Source of the DNA: Sphingomonas sp. JC676
Lineage (GTDB): Bacteria > Pseudomonadota > Alphaproteobacteria > Sphingomonadales > Sphingomonadaceae
Assembly (NCBI RefSeq): GCF_014489075.1
Contig: NZ_JACTGR010000006.1
Coordinates: forward strand, 62,001-126,000
DNA: 64,000 nucleotides
Direction: 5' to 3'
Shown: piece after piece, positions 25,228-34,052 of the stretch
Layout: each line of letters starts with the position of its first letter
Position numbering within the stretch: position 1 is the first letter of the stretch
Position numbers and translations under genes: made by a program
Notes under the pieces: model-generated
What the model was told of the DNA's origin: nothing
The model's database searches: none
Seen by the model: only the letters and a program-made list of their open reading frames with translations

Positions 25228-25824
25228 ATGAGCAACCGAGCGATGCAAATGGCTGAAACCCTCTGGCCCTTCCTGCCCGACGACCATCACGAACGCGACG
25301 ATGCCCGGCCGATCGTGTTCGGCGAGTTCCTTGCCGTACCCGCCGCGCGCAAGCTGATGTTCAGAGGCGCGCCCGTCGAAATCGGCAGCCGTGCATTCGA
25401 CCTGCTGATCGTCCTGCTCCGATCGCGCGGCGAAATCGTCTCCAAGGAAGAGATCGTGCGACGCGTCTGGCCCTCGACGACCGTCGACGAGAGCAACCTG
25501 CGCTTTCAGATGACGGTGCTGCGAAGGGTGCTCGGCAAGGACCGCGACAGGATCAAGACCGTGCCGGGCAGGGGCTATCTGTTCGTGGACGACGAAGGAT
25601 TTGCGGCGGACAAGGTTTCGATGCTGTTTCGGCCGGTCGACGAAGCGGCCGCCCCGACGAAAACGACCAAGGCCGCGATCTTCATCATCGACGAGGATCC
25701 GGAGAACCGCGCGTCGCTTCAGCGGCTGCTGCGCCCCTTCGATGCGGAGGTCGAGTGCTTCGCTTCGCTCGCCGCGTTCCTGGAGAGCCGCTCAGCGGCG
25801 ATCGGCGCAGGAACGTGCGGGTAA
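25228..25824 (+). CDS. Winged-helix regulator with C-terminal half receiver domain
   Basis: A 198-residue protein with the start fixed by AAGGAGG 7 bases before the ATG. Residues 28-125 form an OmpR/CadC-type winged helix (SRAFDLLIVLLRSRGEIVSK, KTVPGRGYLFVDD). Then begins a FixJ-like receiver domain (AIFIIDEDPENRASLQRLL, ECFASLAAFLES) which stops after about 48 residues. The phosphoacceptor Asp, switch Thr and Lys are therefore absent. The stop falls only 11 bases before the end of the convergent hydrolase gene. The domain order (wHTH first, receiver second) is unusual. Either the receiver has been truncated or a half domain has been kept for another role. Confidence 0.85.
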   Translation: MSNRAMQMAETLWPFLPDDHHERDDARPIVFGEFLAVPAARKLMFRGAPVEIGSRAFDLLIVLLRSRGEIVSKEEIVRRVWPSTTVDESNLRFQMTVLRRVLGKDRDRIKTVPGRGYLFVDDEGFAADKVSMLFRPVDEAAAPTKTTKAAIFIIDEDPENRASLQRLLRPFDAEVECFASLAAFLESRSAAIGAGTCG

Positions 25825-25835
25825 GATCTCGGGCG

Positions 25836-26882
25836 TCAGTAACCGGCGACGTCGATAACCGCCTGGGCGAACGCCCTGGGCGCTTCCTGGGGCAGGTTGT
25901 GGCCGATGCCGCCGTCGATCAGCCGATGGCTGTACTTGCCGGTGAACTTACCCGCATAGGCCGAGGGCTCGGGATGCGGCGCGCCATTGGCATCGCCTTC
26001 CATCGTGATCGTCGGCACCGCGATGCTCGGAGCCCCTGCAAGCCGCGCCTCCAGCGCGTCATATTGCGCTTCGCCCTGCGCGACGCCGAGCCGCCAGCGA
26101 TAATTATGGATGACGATCGCCACATGATCCGGGTTGTCGAAGGACGCCGCGGAGCGATCGAATGTCCCGTCGTCGAACTTCCAGGTCGGTGACGCGGTCT
26201 GCCAGATGAGCTTCGCGAAATCGTGGCGGTTGGCCTCATAGCCAAGCCGCCCCCGTTCGGTCGCGAAGTAGAATTGATACCACCAGGAGAGCTCGGCCTT
26301 GGGCGGAAGGGGCATGCTGTTGGCCTTCTGACTGCCGATCAGATAGCCGCTCACCGAGACCAGCGCCTTGCAGCGTTCGGGCCACAATGCGGCGACGATA
26401 TTAGCGGTCCTGGCCCCCCAGTCGAACCCGGCGACGATCGCGGTCGGGATCTTCAGCGCGTCCATCAGCGCGATGACATCGAGCGCGAACACCGCCTGCT
26501 GGCCGTTGCGCACCGCGGCGGCCGCGAGAAACCGCGTCGTGCCATAGCCGCGCAGATGCGGGATGATGACGCGGTAGCCGGCCGCCACCAGCAGGGGCGC
26601 GACCTCGATGAAGCTGTGAATGTCGTAGGGCCAGCCATGCAGCAGGACGACCGGCCGACCCTTGGCGGGCCCCATATCGACATAGCCGATGTTCAACACG
26701 CCGGCATCGATCTGCTTGACCGTGTCGAATCGCGCGCTTGCGTCTGAAGTGCGGGCGGGCACGGCCGTTTGTGCGCTCGCGGTCGTGGCGAAAGGCAGCA
26801 CGGCAACGCCAAGCGCGGCAGTGCCGAAGAACTGGCGGCGAAACTGGTCGATTTCATCCGCGGGAAGGGTCGAGTCCATCAT
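25836..26882 (-). CDS. Exported alpha/beta-hydrolase (epoxide-hydrolase/haloalkane-dehalogenase-like)
   Basis: A 348-residue protein. The start has a twin-arginine-like signal (DQFRRQFFGTAALGVAVLPF) and a cleavage site near ASAQ, so it probably leaves the cytoplasm folded. The alpha/beta-hydrolase core has the oxyanion motif LLHGWPYDIHSF, the nucleophile in AGFDWGARTANI (Asp, as in epoxide hydrolases and dehalogenases) and the C-terminal His in GGIGHNLPQEAP. The substrate is unknown. It is the last gene of the ohr operon, 37 bases after the CXXS thioredoxin-like gene. Confidence 0.9.
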   Translation of the reverse strand: MMDSTLPADEIDQFRRQFFGTAALGVAVLPFATTASAQTAVPARTSDASARFDTVKQIDAGVLNIGYVDMGPAKGRPVVLLHGWPYDIHSFIEVAPLLVAAGYRVIIPHLRGYGTTRFLAAAAVRNGQQAVFALDVIALMDALKIPTAIVAGFDWGARTANIVAALWPERCKALVSVSGYLIGSQKANSMPLPPKAELSWWYQFYFATERGRLGYEANRHDFAKLIWQTASPTWKFDDGTFDRSAASFDNPDHVAIVIHNYRWRLGVAQGEAQYDALEARLAGAPSIAVPTITMEGDANGAPHPEPSAYAGKFTGKYSHRLIDGGIGHNLPQEAPRAFAQAVIDVAGY

Positions 26883-26919
26883 GAAAGTCCTTGCCTTGTG
26901 ACGCCGTGCTGCGGGCGCC

Positions 26920-28011
26920 CTATCCGAATGTGAAGACATATGCGCGCACGCCGGGATCGAGGAACTCGATCTCGAAGGTCCGATCCGCAACGGGCCGCGC
27001 CTGGCGGACCAATTGATAGAGTCTGTCCTCGCGCACAACGCCCATGCCGTCCGCGTCGACATCGAAGCCGTGATCGGCGCCGGGAGCGACCCCGTCGATC
27101 GTGACGCGGAAGCGGACCGACCGCCCCTTGGCGGGAGCGCCCAGGACGAGATGAAGATCGCGCGCATGGAAGCGGTAGCGGATGCTGCCGGTCCGGCTGT
27201 CGAGCGTCGCGAACTCGCCGCCGATCGTCCAGGTGCCGGCCAGGCCCCAATGGTTGAGCGCCAGTTCCGCTGGAGCGCGGTACCGGCTCGAGACATCGGC
27301 GTGCGCCCCGCCCGGCGACTCGAAGTTCTGGGCCTGGGCATGCCCGAGATAGGTTTCGGGCGAGCGCAGACTGGCCCAATCCGCCGCTGCCTGGATGGCC
27401 TGACCGGGAATTTCGGCGATCGGCCCATCAGCGGGCGTGCCGGCTTCGGCGAGCAGCTTCTGGATCAGCCGTTCGGACGCGGCATAGTCGCCTTCGCCGA
27501 GCGCATAATGGCGGACCCGGCCATCGGCGCCGATGAAATAGAAGCCCGGCCAGCCGCGATTGCCGAACGATCGCCAGACGGCGAAGTCGCTGTCCAGCGT
27601 TACGGGATAGGGGATGCCCTGCGCGGCGATCGCCTTGCGGACATTGCCGAGATCCTTTTCGAACCCGAACTCGGGCGTATGCACGCCGATGACGACCAGG
27701 CCGCTTTTCCCGTATTTCTCGGCCCAGGCGCGCAGATAGGGCAGCGGCCTGAGCGAGTTGATGCAGGAATAGGTCCAGAAGTTGACGAGCACGACCTTGC
27801 CGCGCAGGTCCGCGGCGCCGAGCGGCTTGCCGTTCAGCCACTGACGCGCGCCGAGCAGCGACGACAAGGGACTCGCCAAGCCCGCCGCGGGCGCAGCGGG
27901 AGCGTGCGTTCCTATCGTCATGGGCGAAGGCACGAGACCCGTGCCCAGGCCCAGTCCGATCGCGGCCGCGCCGGCCGCCAATGCTGCGAAGAAAACATGC
28001 AAGGGTCGCAC
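26920..28011 (-). CDS. Thioredoxin-like protein with DipZ C-terminal domain, CXXS active site
   Basis: A 363-residue protein with an N-terminal hydrophobic anchor or signal (VFFAALAAGAAAIGLGLG). The redoxin domain (about 55-190) is of the DipZ type: VVLVNFWTYSCINSLRPLPY, GVHTPEFGFEKDLGNV. The C-terminal domain (about 215-363) is the beta-rich DipZ tail (TWTIGGEFATLD to RAYVFTFG). In the family the active site is C-I-N-C; here the second Cys is Ser (codon TCG). A CXXS site cannot cycle as an ordinary disulfide oxidoreductase but can act as an isomerase or by glutathionylation. It lies six bases after ohr. Confidence 0.9.
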   Translation of the reverse strand: MRPLHVFFAALAAGAAAIGLGLGTGLVPSPMTIGTHAPAAPAAGLASPLSSLLGARQWLNGKPLGAADLRGKVVLVNFWTYSCINSLRPLPYLRAWAEKYGKSGLVVIGVHTPEFGFEKDLGNVRKAIAAQGIPYPVTLDSDFAVWRSFGNRGWPGFYFIGADGRVRHYALGEGDYAASERLIQKLLAEAGTPADGPIAEIPGQAIQAAADWASLRSPETYLGHAQAQNFESPGGAHADVSSRYRAPAELALNHWGLAGTWTIGGEFATLDSRTGSIRYRFHARDLHLVLGAPAKGRSVRFRVTIDGVAPGADHGFDVDADGMGVVREDRLYQLVRQARPVADRTFEIEFLDPGVRAYVFTFG

Positions 28012-28017
28012 CGATGC

Positions 28018-28434
28018 CTAGACCAGGTTGATCGTCACATCGACATTGCCGCGGATCGCCTTGGAATAGGGACAGGTCTGATGCGCGGCATCGACGAGCG
28101 CCTGGGCGGTGTCGCGCTCGACTCCCGGCAGGCTGATATTGAGGCGCGCCTGAAGGAAATAGCCTTCCTCGTTCGCGCAGAGATCGACTTCCGCGTCGAT
28201 CGCCAGATCTTCCGGCAGGGTGACTCGCATCTTGCGCGCCACGACGCCCAGGGCGCCTTCGAAACAGGCCGACCAGCCGGCGGCGAAGAGCTGCTCTGGG
28301 TTGGTGCCCGGGCGATCGGTGCCGGGGGTCGAGAGCCGCACGTCGAGTTGGCCGTCGGAACTGCGGGCATGGCCCTTTTCGCGGCCGCCGGTGGTGTGGG
28401 TCTGCGCGGTGTAGAGGACTTTGGTGTCGGTCAT
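28018..28434 (-). CDS. ohr: Organic hydroperoxide resistance protein
   Basis: A 138-residue OsmC/Ohr-family protein. It has both reactive cysteines (AGWSACFEGALGVV and HQTCPYSKAIRGN) and the Arg/Glu network of Ohr (DVRLSTPGTDRPGTNPEQLF). It reduces organic hydroperoxides using lipoyl-type thiols. It is the first gene of an operon with the CXXS thioredoxin-like protein and a hydrolase. A long inverted repeat (28437-28482) spans its ribosome binding site. No ohrR regulator gene is adjacent. Confidence 0.95.
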   Translation of the reverse strand: MTDTKVLYTAQTHTTGGREKGHARSSDGQLDVRLSTPGTDRPGTNPEQLFAAGWSACFEGALGVVARKMRVTLPEDLAIDAEVDLCANEEGYFLQARLNISLPGVERDTAQALVDAAHQTCPYSKAIRGNVDVTINLV

Positions 28435-28436
28435 GG

Positions 28437-28482
28437 GCGTTCCTGACTGGGAGGCAAAGCTGTCCCAGCCAGTTAGGAACGC
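28437..28482. promoter_or_regulatory. Inverted repeat covering the ohr ribosome binding site
   Basis: GCGTTCCTGACTGG (28437-28450) and CCAGTTAGGAACGC (28469-28482) pair in 13 of 14 positions across an 18-base spacer. In the ohr mRNA the arm next to the start contains AGGAA, five bases before the ATG. The stem would therefore mask the ribosome site. At the DNA level it could equally be an operator for a dimeric repressor. Confidence 0.6.
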
Positions 28483-28545
28483 GCATGCAAGAAAACCCGT
28501 GAGGGCTTGTTGGCCGCCGTTAGAAATTGTGATGCGATCGGCTGA

Positions 28546-30132
28546 TCAGTCCAGCACCTCGAGGCGCTTGTCCCCCGCGCCGACCCGGAAGCGCGCGAGC
28601 GGCGTGACGGGGGAATCGGCCCTGGTCACGTCCGCCGTGGTCTGGAAGATGACGCGCGCCGCTTCATGATCGAGCTCGACGCTGGCATAGCCGCGCGCCG
28701 CGCCATCGGTGAAGCGATAGCGGGGGTTGTGTGCGGTGTTGGCCTTGAGCTTGGCGTCGTCGCCGTGCGACGTCAGCGATCCGCCGACGAATTCGCACGC
28801 GACCGGGGCCGCGTCGGGCCGATCGGGATCGGGCATGTCGGCGGCGACGAAGGCGTGGATGTCGCCGCTCAACACCATTGGATTGGCGATCTTCGCATCC
28901 CGCCAATGCCGCAGGATTCGCTCGCGGGTCGCCGGATAGCCTTCCCAGCCGTCAAAGCCATAGAGGCGCGGCGGCGCATCGGGCGCCTTGGGATCGAGCC
29001 GGGGATAAGGGCTCATCAGCGTCTGCTGCGCGAGCAGGTTCCATTTCGAGCGCGAGGCCGAGAAAGCCTGGTGCAGCCATTGCTCCTGCGGCATGCCGAG
29101 GATCGAGCGGGCGGGATCCTCGCGCTCGGGGCAGGTCGGCAGGTTGGAGGCATAATCCTTGTGCTCCAGCGCCAGCTCGGGCGGCTGGCAGGGGCGCGAC
29201 GAGCGATATTGCCGGTCGTCGACCAGCTGGAAGGTGGCGAGATCGCCCCATTGAAGCGTGCGGTAGAGCTTGAGCGCTGGCCCATCGGGACGCGCGGCGC
29301 GGCGCAGCGGCATATGCTCCCAATAGGCCTTGTAGGCCGCCGCGCGACGCCGGAGGAACGCCACGGGATCGCCGTTATGCTGGTCGGTGGCGTTGGCATA
29401 GTCGTTGGCGACTTCGTGATCGTCCCAGATCACCGCCCAGGGCGCGGCGGCATGGCTCGCCTGGAGCTGCGGGTCGAGCCGGTAGGTCGCATAGCGGACG
29501 CGATAACCGGCGACATCGAAGGGCTGCGGATTGAGGTGCGGGCGGATCGCCTTGGAGGACGGATCACCCTCATAGATATAGTCGCCGAGGAACAGGATCA
29601 GATCGGGCTCGGACGCCGCGATATGGGCATGCGCGGCATAGCGGCCCGCCTCATATTTCTGGCACGAGCCGAAAGCGAAGCGCAGCCTGGCGACCGGCGC
29701 GCCCGGCAGCGGCGCGGTGCGCGTGCGGCCGACAGGGCTCGCTTCGCCGAGCGCGAGGAAGCGATACCAATAGACACGGTCGGGCTGCAGCCCGGCGACC
29801 TCGACATGCACCGAATGGCCCCATTCGGGATCGGCCATGGCATTGCCCGTGGCGACGCGCTTGCGGAAATCCGGATCGCTGGCGATTTCCCAGCGCACTG
29901 GGATGCGCCGCGCGGGCATGCCGCCATCGCCCTCGAGCGGTTTCGGCGCGAGCCGCGTCCACAGCACCATGCCGTCGCTCGAAGGATCGCCCGACGTCAC
30001 GCCGAGGGTGAACGGATAGCCCGCCGGCAACGTCACCGCGCGCGCACCGATCCCCAGCAAAGCCGCCGATCCCGCGGCCATGCCGCCGGCAACGAGCGCA
30101 CGGCGCGTGAGGTGCAGGCGAGGGTCGGTCAT
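28546..30132 (-). CDS. phoD: Alkaline phosphatase D family protein
   Basis: A 528-residue exported metallophosphatase. The twin-arginine signal is HLTRRALVAGGMAAGSAALL. An N-terminal fibronectin-like domain (VTSGDPSSDGMVLWTRL) precedes the PhoD catalytic domain, with the metal ligands in FAFGSCQKYEAG, LILFLGDYIYEGD, AVIWDDHEVANDY and LSGDIHAF. PhoD enzymes hydrolyse phosphate mono- and diesters in the periplasm, using Fe and Ca. No Pho box was recognised. Instead, a copy of the 15-bp palindrome shared with the LysR and lctP promoters lies 79 bases upstream of the start. Confidence 0.93.
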   Translation of the reverse strand: MTDPRLHLTRRALVAGGMAAGSAALLGIGARAVTLPAGYPFTLGVTSGDPSSDGMVLWTRLAPKPLEGDGGMPARRIPVRWEIASDPDFRKRVATGNAMADPEWGHSVHVEVAGLQPDRVYWYRFLALGEASPVGRTRTAPLPGAPVARLRFAFGSCQKYEAGRYAAHAHIAASEPDLILFLGDYIYEGDPSSKAIRPHLNPQPFDVAGYRVRYATYRLDPQLQASHAAAPWAVIWDDHEVANDYANATDQHNGDPVAFLRRRAAAYKAYWEHMPLRRAARPDGPALKLYRTLQWGDLATFQLVDDRQYRSSRPCQPPELALEHKDYASNLPTCPEREDPARSILGMPQEQWLHQAFSASRSKWNLLAQQTLMSPYPRLDPKAPDAPPRLYGFDGWEGYPATRERILRHWRDAKIANPMVLSGDIHAFVAADMPDPDRPDAAPVACEFVGGSLTSHGDDAKLKANTAHNPRYRFTDGAARGYASVELDHEAARVIFQTTADVTRADSPVTPLARFRVGAGDKRLEVLD

Positions 30133-30210
30133 TCCGCGTCTCCGGTTCGAGTCGTGCGAGCGGCTAGGCCGGGGAGATTGCCGATTGAAGACCAGCGGCG
30201 AGGCATTGCC

Positions 30211-30225
30211 GCAACACTGTGTTCC
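30211..30225. promoter_or_regulatory. Palindrome copy 1, upstream of phoD
   Basis: GCAACACTGTGTTCC matches the copy upstream of lctP in 14 of 15 positions. It sits in the gap between the LysR gene and phoD, about 79 bases before the phoD start. See copies at 31262 and 37834. Confidence 0.55.
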
Positions 30226-30246
30226 CTTGCAGGAAACTCCGATCTT

Positions 30247-31227
30247 TCAGGTGAATTCCGGCTCACGCCCGGCCACGCGCGTCTCGCCCGAGACCGGATC
30301 ATGCATTCCGGCCGAGGGTCGCACGTCCCAGGAAAAGGTCGGTCGCAGCCGTTCGACCAGATAGTTGATCAGCGCCCGGACATGCGGCGGAATCCCATGC
30401 TGGTGCGGGAATACCGCATAGAATTGCGTCGGCGGCGCATGCCAGCCCGGCAGCACTTCGAGGATGCGCCCGCTGGCGAGATCATGCTTGCAGATGAATG
30501 CGGGCAGCGCGGCGATACCGAGCCCCGAGAGCACTGACTGGCGCAGAAGCATCAGATCGTTGCAGACCAGACGGGGCTTGAACTCGACCGCGACTTCGCC
30601 GGCCTCGCTGCGCAGCCGCCACAGCCCGCGCATATCGGTCTCGCCCCAGGCAAGCAGGTCGAACCGCGCGAGATCGACATGGCTCTGCGGCATGCCCTTG
30701 CGCTCGACATAGCTGGGCGCGGTGTAGATGCCGTATTCGGCCTCGCCGAGCTTGGTGGCGAGGAACGAAGAGCCGGCATCGGGCAGTTCGCCGGCGACGA
30801 TCGCGACGTCGAACCCGTCGCGGAGCAGCGCCACCTGTTCGCTCGCGACCACGCTCACCAGCCGCACATCGGGATAGGTTTCGAGATAATCGCGCATCAG
30901 CGGGCCGAGCACCGAGCGATCGAGCTCATGCGGCACGACGATGCGGAGCAGCCCTTGCGGATTGAGGTGCTGGTTCTGGATCGCGCGCTCGCCGTCGCGC
31001 AGCAGTCCCAGGCAGCGCTGGCAATATTCGTAGAACAATGCGCCCTGGTCGGTCAGCACCACCTGGTGCGTGCTGCGCCGTACAAGCTGGGTGCCGAGAT
31101 GCTCTTCCAGCCGGGTCATCCGCCGGCTGACCGTCGACTTCGGAACGCCCAGCGCGCGCCCCGCCTTGGTGAGATTTTCCATCTCGACGATCTTGGTGAA
31201 GGTCAGCAGATCGTTGAGTTCGAGCAT
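30247..31227 (-). CDS. LysR family transcriptional regulator
   Basis: A 326-residue regulator. The N-terminal winged helix-turn-helix reads LLTFTKIVEMENLTKAGRAL and GVPKSTVSRRMTRLEEHLG. The effector domain (about 88-290) begins PQGLLRIVVPHELDRSVLG and includes LLAWGETDMRGLWRL. The helix-turn-helix with SRRMTRLEE is of the AphB/CrgA subgroup. It diverges from the TonB receptor gene, and a near-perfect palindrome (31262-31276) lies in the gap. The inducer is unknown. I use the ATG at 31227; an ATG 11 codons upstream lies against the palindrome and has no ribosome site. Confidence 0.94.
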   Translation of the reverse strand: MLELNDLLTFTKIVEMENLTKAGRALGVPKSTVSRRMTRLEEHLGTQLVRRSTHQVVLTDQGALFYEYCQRCLGLLRDGERAIQNQHLNPQGLLRIVVPHELDRSVLGPLMRDYLETYPDVRLVSVVASEQVALLRDGFDVAIVAGELPDAGSSFLATKLGEAEYGIYTAPSYVERKGMPQSHVDLARFDLLAWGETDMRGLWRLRSEAGEVAVEFKPRLVCNDLMLLRQSVLSGLGIAALPAFICKHDLASGRILEVLPGWHAPPTQFYAVFPHQHGIPPHVRALINYLVERLRPTFSWDVRPSAGMHDPVSGETRVAGREPEFT

Positions 31228-31261
31228 GTTAGGGACCCCCGCGCGCGGCGTCCCGTCCATG

Positions 31262-31276
31262 GCAACACAATGTTGC
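31262..31276. promoter_or_regulatory. Palindrome copy 2, between lysR-type gene and TonB receptor gene
   Basis: GCAACACAATGTTGC has 6-bp arms (GCAACA/TGTTGC) and matches the lctP copy in 13 of 15 positions. It is 35 bases before the LysR start and 115 bases before the TonB receptor start, a normal place for LysR autoregulation. A half-site GCAACA follows at 31305-31310. Confidence 0.6.
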
Positions 31277-31391
31277 GATTCCGCGACGCGGTGGAGTCAC
31301 AAAAGCAACATCAGCCGCACCCAGTGGGGCCTCGACCGGGGGGCGGGGAACACCCCGCGCCGGACCAGGCACAATCAAAGGGTGGGTCCAG

Positions 31392-34052
31392 ATGAAGCAC
31401 AAATATCTTGTTGGCGCGGCAGTGCTCTGCTGCATCCCGTACACCGCATTCGCGCAGGACACGGCGAATACCACCGAATCCGAAGACGCGATCATCGTCA
31501 CCGGCCAGCGCGCCCAGCAGGAGCGCTCGATCGAGATCAAGCGCGACGCGATCGGCGTGCTCGACGTTGCCGCGTCGGACGAGATCGGCCAGCTGCCCGA
31601 TCGCAACGTCGCCGAAGTGGTCGAGCATCTTCCGGGCGTCGGCGTCGCCTATGACCAGGGCGAAGGCCGCTATGTCTCCGTCCGCGGCGTTCCCTCCGCG
31701 CTCAACGGCTATACGCTGGACGGCCTCGAGATCGGCAACCCGGACGGCAATACGCGCGCGCTACCACTCGACGTCGTCTCGGGCCAACTGCTCAACCGCG
31801 TCGAGATCGCCAAGGTGAAGACCGCCGACATGGACGGCCAGGGCATCGGCGGCACGCTCAACCTCGTCACCCAGACCGCGTTCGACTATAGGGACGCGTT
31901 CAACGTCTCGGTGAATGCGCAGGCGGGCTATCAGGAACTGAACAAGAAGGTCCCGGTACGCGGCGACGCCAGCATCGCCGGCCGCTTCGGCGCCGACGAG
32001 CAGTTCGGCGTCGTGCTGGGCGTCAGCTATTCGAACCGCGATTTCGTGTCCGAGGGCTTCTATCCCGACGATTGGCGTGCGGTGGACGGCTTCGCCCGCG
32101 GCGGCGCACCGACCAATATCAAATACACCGAATATTCGCTCGACCGTAAGCGCGTCGGCGCGACCGGCGCCTTCGACTGGCATCCGAACGACCACCAGAC
32201 CTTCTATGTCCGCGGCCTCTATTCGAAGTTCATCGAGAACGAGATCCGCGCGCGCTACCGCCTCGATTTCGCGACCCAGGCACTGGTCGGCGACACGCTG
32301 ACCGACCCGGAGGTCAACAATCCCAATTTCCACCTGAACCCGGATGGCGAGACCGGTTTTGTCACCGGCACGCCGACGCCCGCCAACGGCGTAGGCTCGG
32401 GCTCGGGTCCGGAGCGCCGCGAGGACCTGCGGCTCGACTATAAGGTCAAGACGGTGCTCACCGGCATCGTCGGCGGCTCGACCGAGCTCGACCGGCTCAA
32501 GCTCGAATATATGGGCGCGCGCAGCCACAACGAGGTGCTCGATCGCTTCCCGACCTGGCAGTTCCGCTGCAATCCCGGCACGGTCGACTTCGATTTCTCG
32601 CACACGATTTACAGCGCCACGCCGCGCACCGAGTGCACGGCGAACCAGATGCAGTTCCGCTCGTACCTCTTCCATCACGAGGCGGGCACCGAAGGCATCT
32701 GGCAGGGCCGCTTCGACGCCACCTACGACCTGGGCGGCGACAGCTTCCTCAAGGCGGGCGTGAAGTATCGCACCAGCGACCGCGATTTCGACTCGAGCGA
32801 GGATACCTGGGCACGCGGCGGCAGCAACGCCACGCGCTTCACCATGGGCCAGTTCGGCCTCGACGGCCCTGCCGTCGTCGTCCACCCGGACAATGACGAT
32901 CCGAGCCGCGGTTTCGTCAACGGCCCGACCTTCAACATCTCGGCGCTGAAGGACTTCACCGCGCAGAATATCGGCGGCGCTTTCTTCGTGAAGGACACCC
33001 CCACCTCGATCGCCAACGCGACGCTCAACGACTTCGATCTCACCGAAGACGTGGCCGCCGCCTATGCGATGGCGAACATCAAGCTCGGCATGGTCACGGT
33101 GACGCCGGGCGTACGCTTCGAGCACACCAGCCTGCACATCACCGGCAACCAGCTGCAGGACGGCACGACGATCCTCCCGGCGACGCGCAACAGCGATTAC
33201 AACGACTTCCTGCCGACGCTGATCGTGCGCATCGAGCCTTCGTCGCAGATGGTGATGCGCCTCGCTTATTCGCGCAGCATCGGCCGGCCGGAATATGCGA
33301 GCCTCTCCCCGGGCGGCGAGATCACGGTTGACGACGGCACCCAGCCGGGCCTGCAGGTCGTCAGCGTCTCCTTCGGCAATCCGGATCTCAAGCCGTTCCG
33401 TTCGGACAATTTCGACGCGACCGCCGAATGGTATTTCGCCAAGGGCGGCCTGCTGAGCTTCGGCGCCTTCGCCAAGTTCATCAAGAACCCGATCTTCACC
33501 CAGTCCTACACACTGTTCAACACGACCTTCAACGGCCAGCCTTATGAGACCGCGAGCTTCTCGCAGCCGCTGAACGCCGACAAGGGCAAGATCCTGGGCA
33601 TCGAGGCGCAGTATCAGCAGCAGTTCGATTTCCTGCCCGGCCTGCTTTCGGGCTTCGGCATCTCGCTCAACGCTACCTTGACCGAATCGAACCTCGACAT
33701 CCCGAACGGGCCCAAGGGCACCTTCCCCGGCCAGTCGGACTATCTCTACGGCGCCAAGCTCTTCTACCAGAAGGGCCGGGTCGAGGCCTCGGTCGCCTAT
33801 CACAACACCGGCAAACAGCTGATCTCGGCGGGCCTGCTCGACTCGGGCATCCAGGACCAGTTCAACAACGACCTGCGCCGTCTCGACGCCAAGGCGAGCT
33901 TCAAGATCCTGCCGGGCGCCCGGCTGTTCTTCGAGGCCCAGAACCTGACCGACGAGCCGACCCGCCAGTACCAGTCGAACAATACCGACTGGCTCATCCA
34001 GAACGAGCGCTATGGCCGCACCTTCTATGCGGGCGTGTCGGCGAAATTCTGA
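31392..34052 (+). CDS. TonB-dependent receptor (Caulobacter-type)
   Basis: An 886-residue outer membrane transporter with a signal peptide (MKHKYLVGAAVLCCIPYTAFAQ). A TonB-box-like stretch (EDAIIVTGQRAQ) leads into the plug domain (QLPDRNVAEVVEHLPGVGV, YVSVRGVPSALNGYTLDGLE, GQGIGGTLNLVTQ). The remaining 700 residues are a 22-strand barrel that ends with FYAGVSAKF, the typical terminal aromatic. This is the Caulobacter-type receptor group, many of which import sugars or oligosaccharides. The ligand is unknown. The stop overlaps the next start by one base, and a LysR regulator is divergent. Confidence 0.96.
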   Translation: MKHKYLVGAAVLCCIPYTAFAQDTANTTESEDAIIVTGQRAQQERSIEIKRDAIGVLDVAASDEIGQLPDRNVAEVVEHLPGVGVAYDQGEGRYVSVRGVPSALNGYTLDGLEIGNPDGNTRALPLDVVSGQLLNRVEIAKVKTADMDGQGIGGTLNLVTQTAFDYRDAFNVSVNAQAGYQELNKKVPVRGDASIAGRFGADEQFGVVLGVSYSNRDFVSEGFYPDDWRAVDGFARGGAPTNIKYTEYSLDRKRVGATGAFDWHPNDHQTFYVRGLYSKFIENEIRARYRLDFATQALVGDTLTDPEVNNPNFHLNPDGETGFVTGTPTPANGVGSGSGPERREDLRLDYKVKTVLTGIVGGSTELDRLKLEYMGARSHNEVLDRFPTWQFRCNPGTVDFDFSHTIYSATPRTECTANQMQFRSYLFHHEAGTEGIWQGRFDATYDLGGDSFLKAGVKYRTSDRDFDSSEDTWARGGSNATRFTMGQFGLDGPAVVVHPDNDDPSRGFVNGPTFNISALKDFTAQNIGGAFFVKDTPTSIANATLNDFDLTEDVAAAYAMANIKLGMVTVTPGVRFEHTSLHITGNQLQDGTTILPATRNSDYNDFLPTLIVRIEPSSQMVMRLAYSRSIGRPEYASLSPGGEITVDDGTQPGLQVVSVSFGNPDLKPFRSDNFDATAEWYFAKGGLLSFGAFAKFIKNPIFTQSYTLFNTTFNGQPYETASFSQPLNADKGKILGIEAQYQQQFDFLPGLLSGFGISLNATLTESNLDIPNGPKGTFPGQSDYLYGAKLFYQKGRVEASVAYHNTGKQLISAGLLDSGIQDQFNNDLRRLDAKASFKILPGARLFFEAQNLTDEPTRQYQSNNTDWLIQNERYGRTFYAGVSAKF

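Noticed and set aside
31761..33803. A 680-codon open frame opposite the TonB receptor gene
   Set aside because: The TonB receptor frame has a signal peptide, plug and barrel motifs; the antisense frame has none and no ribosome site.
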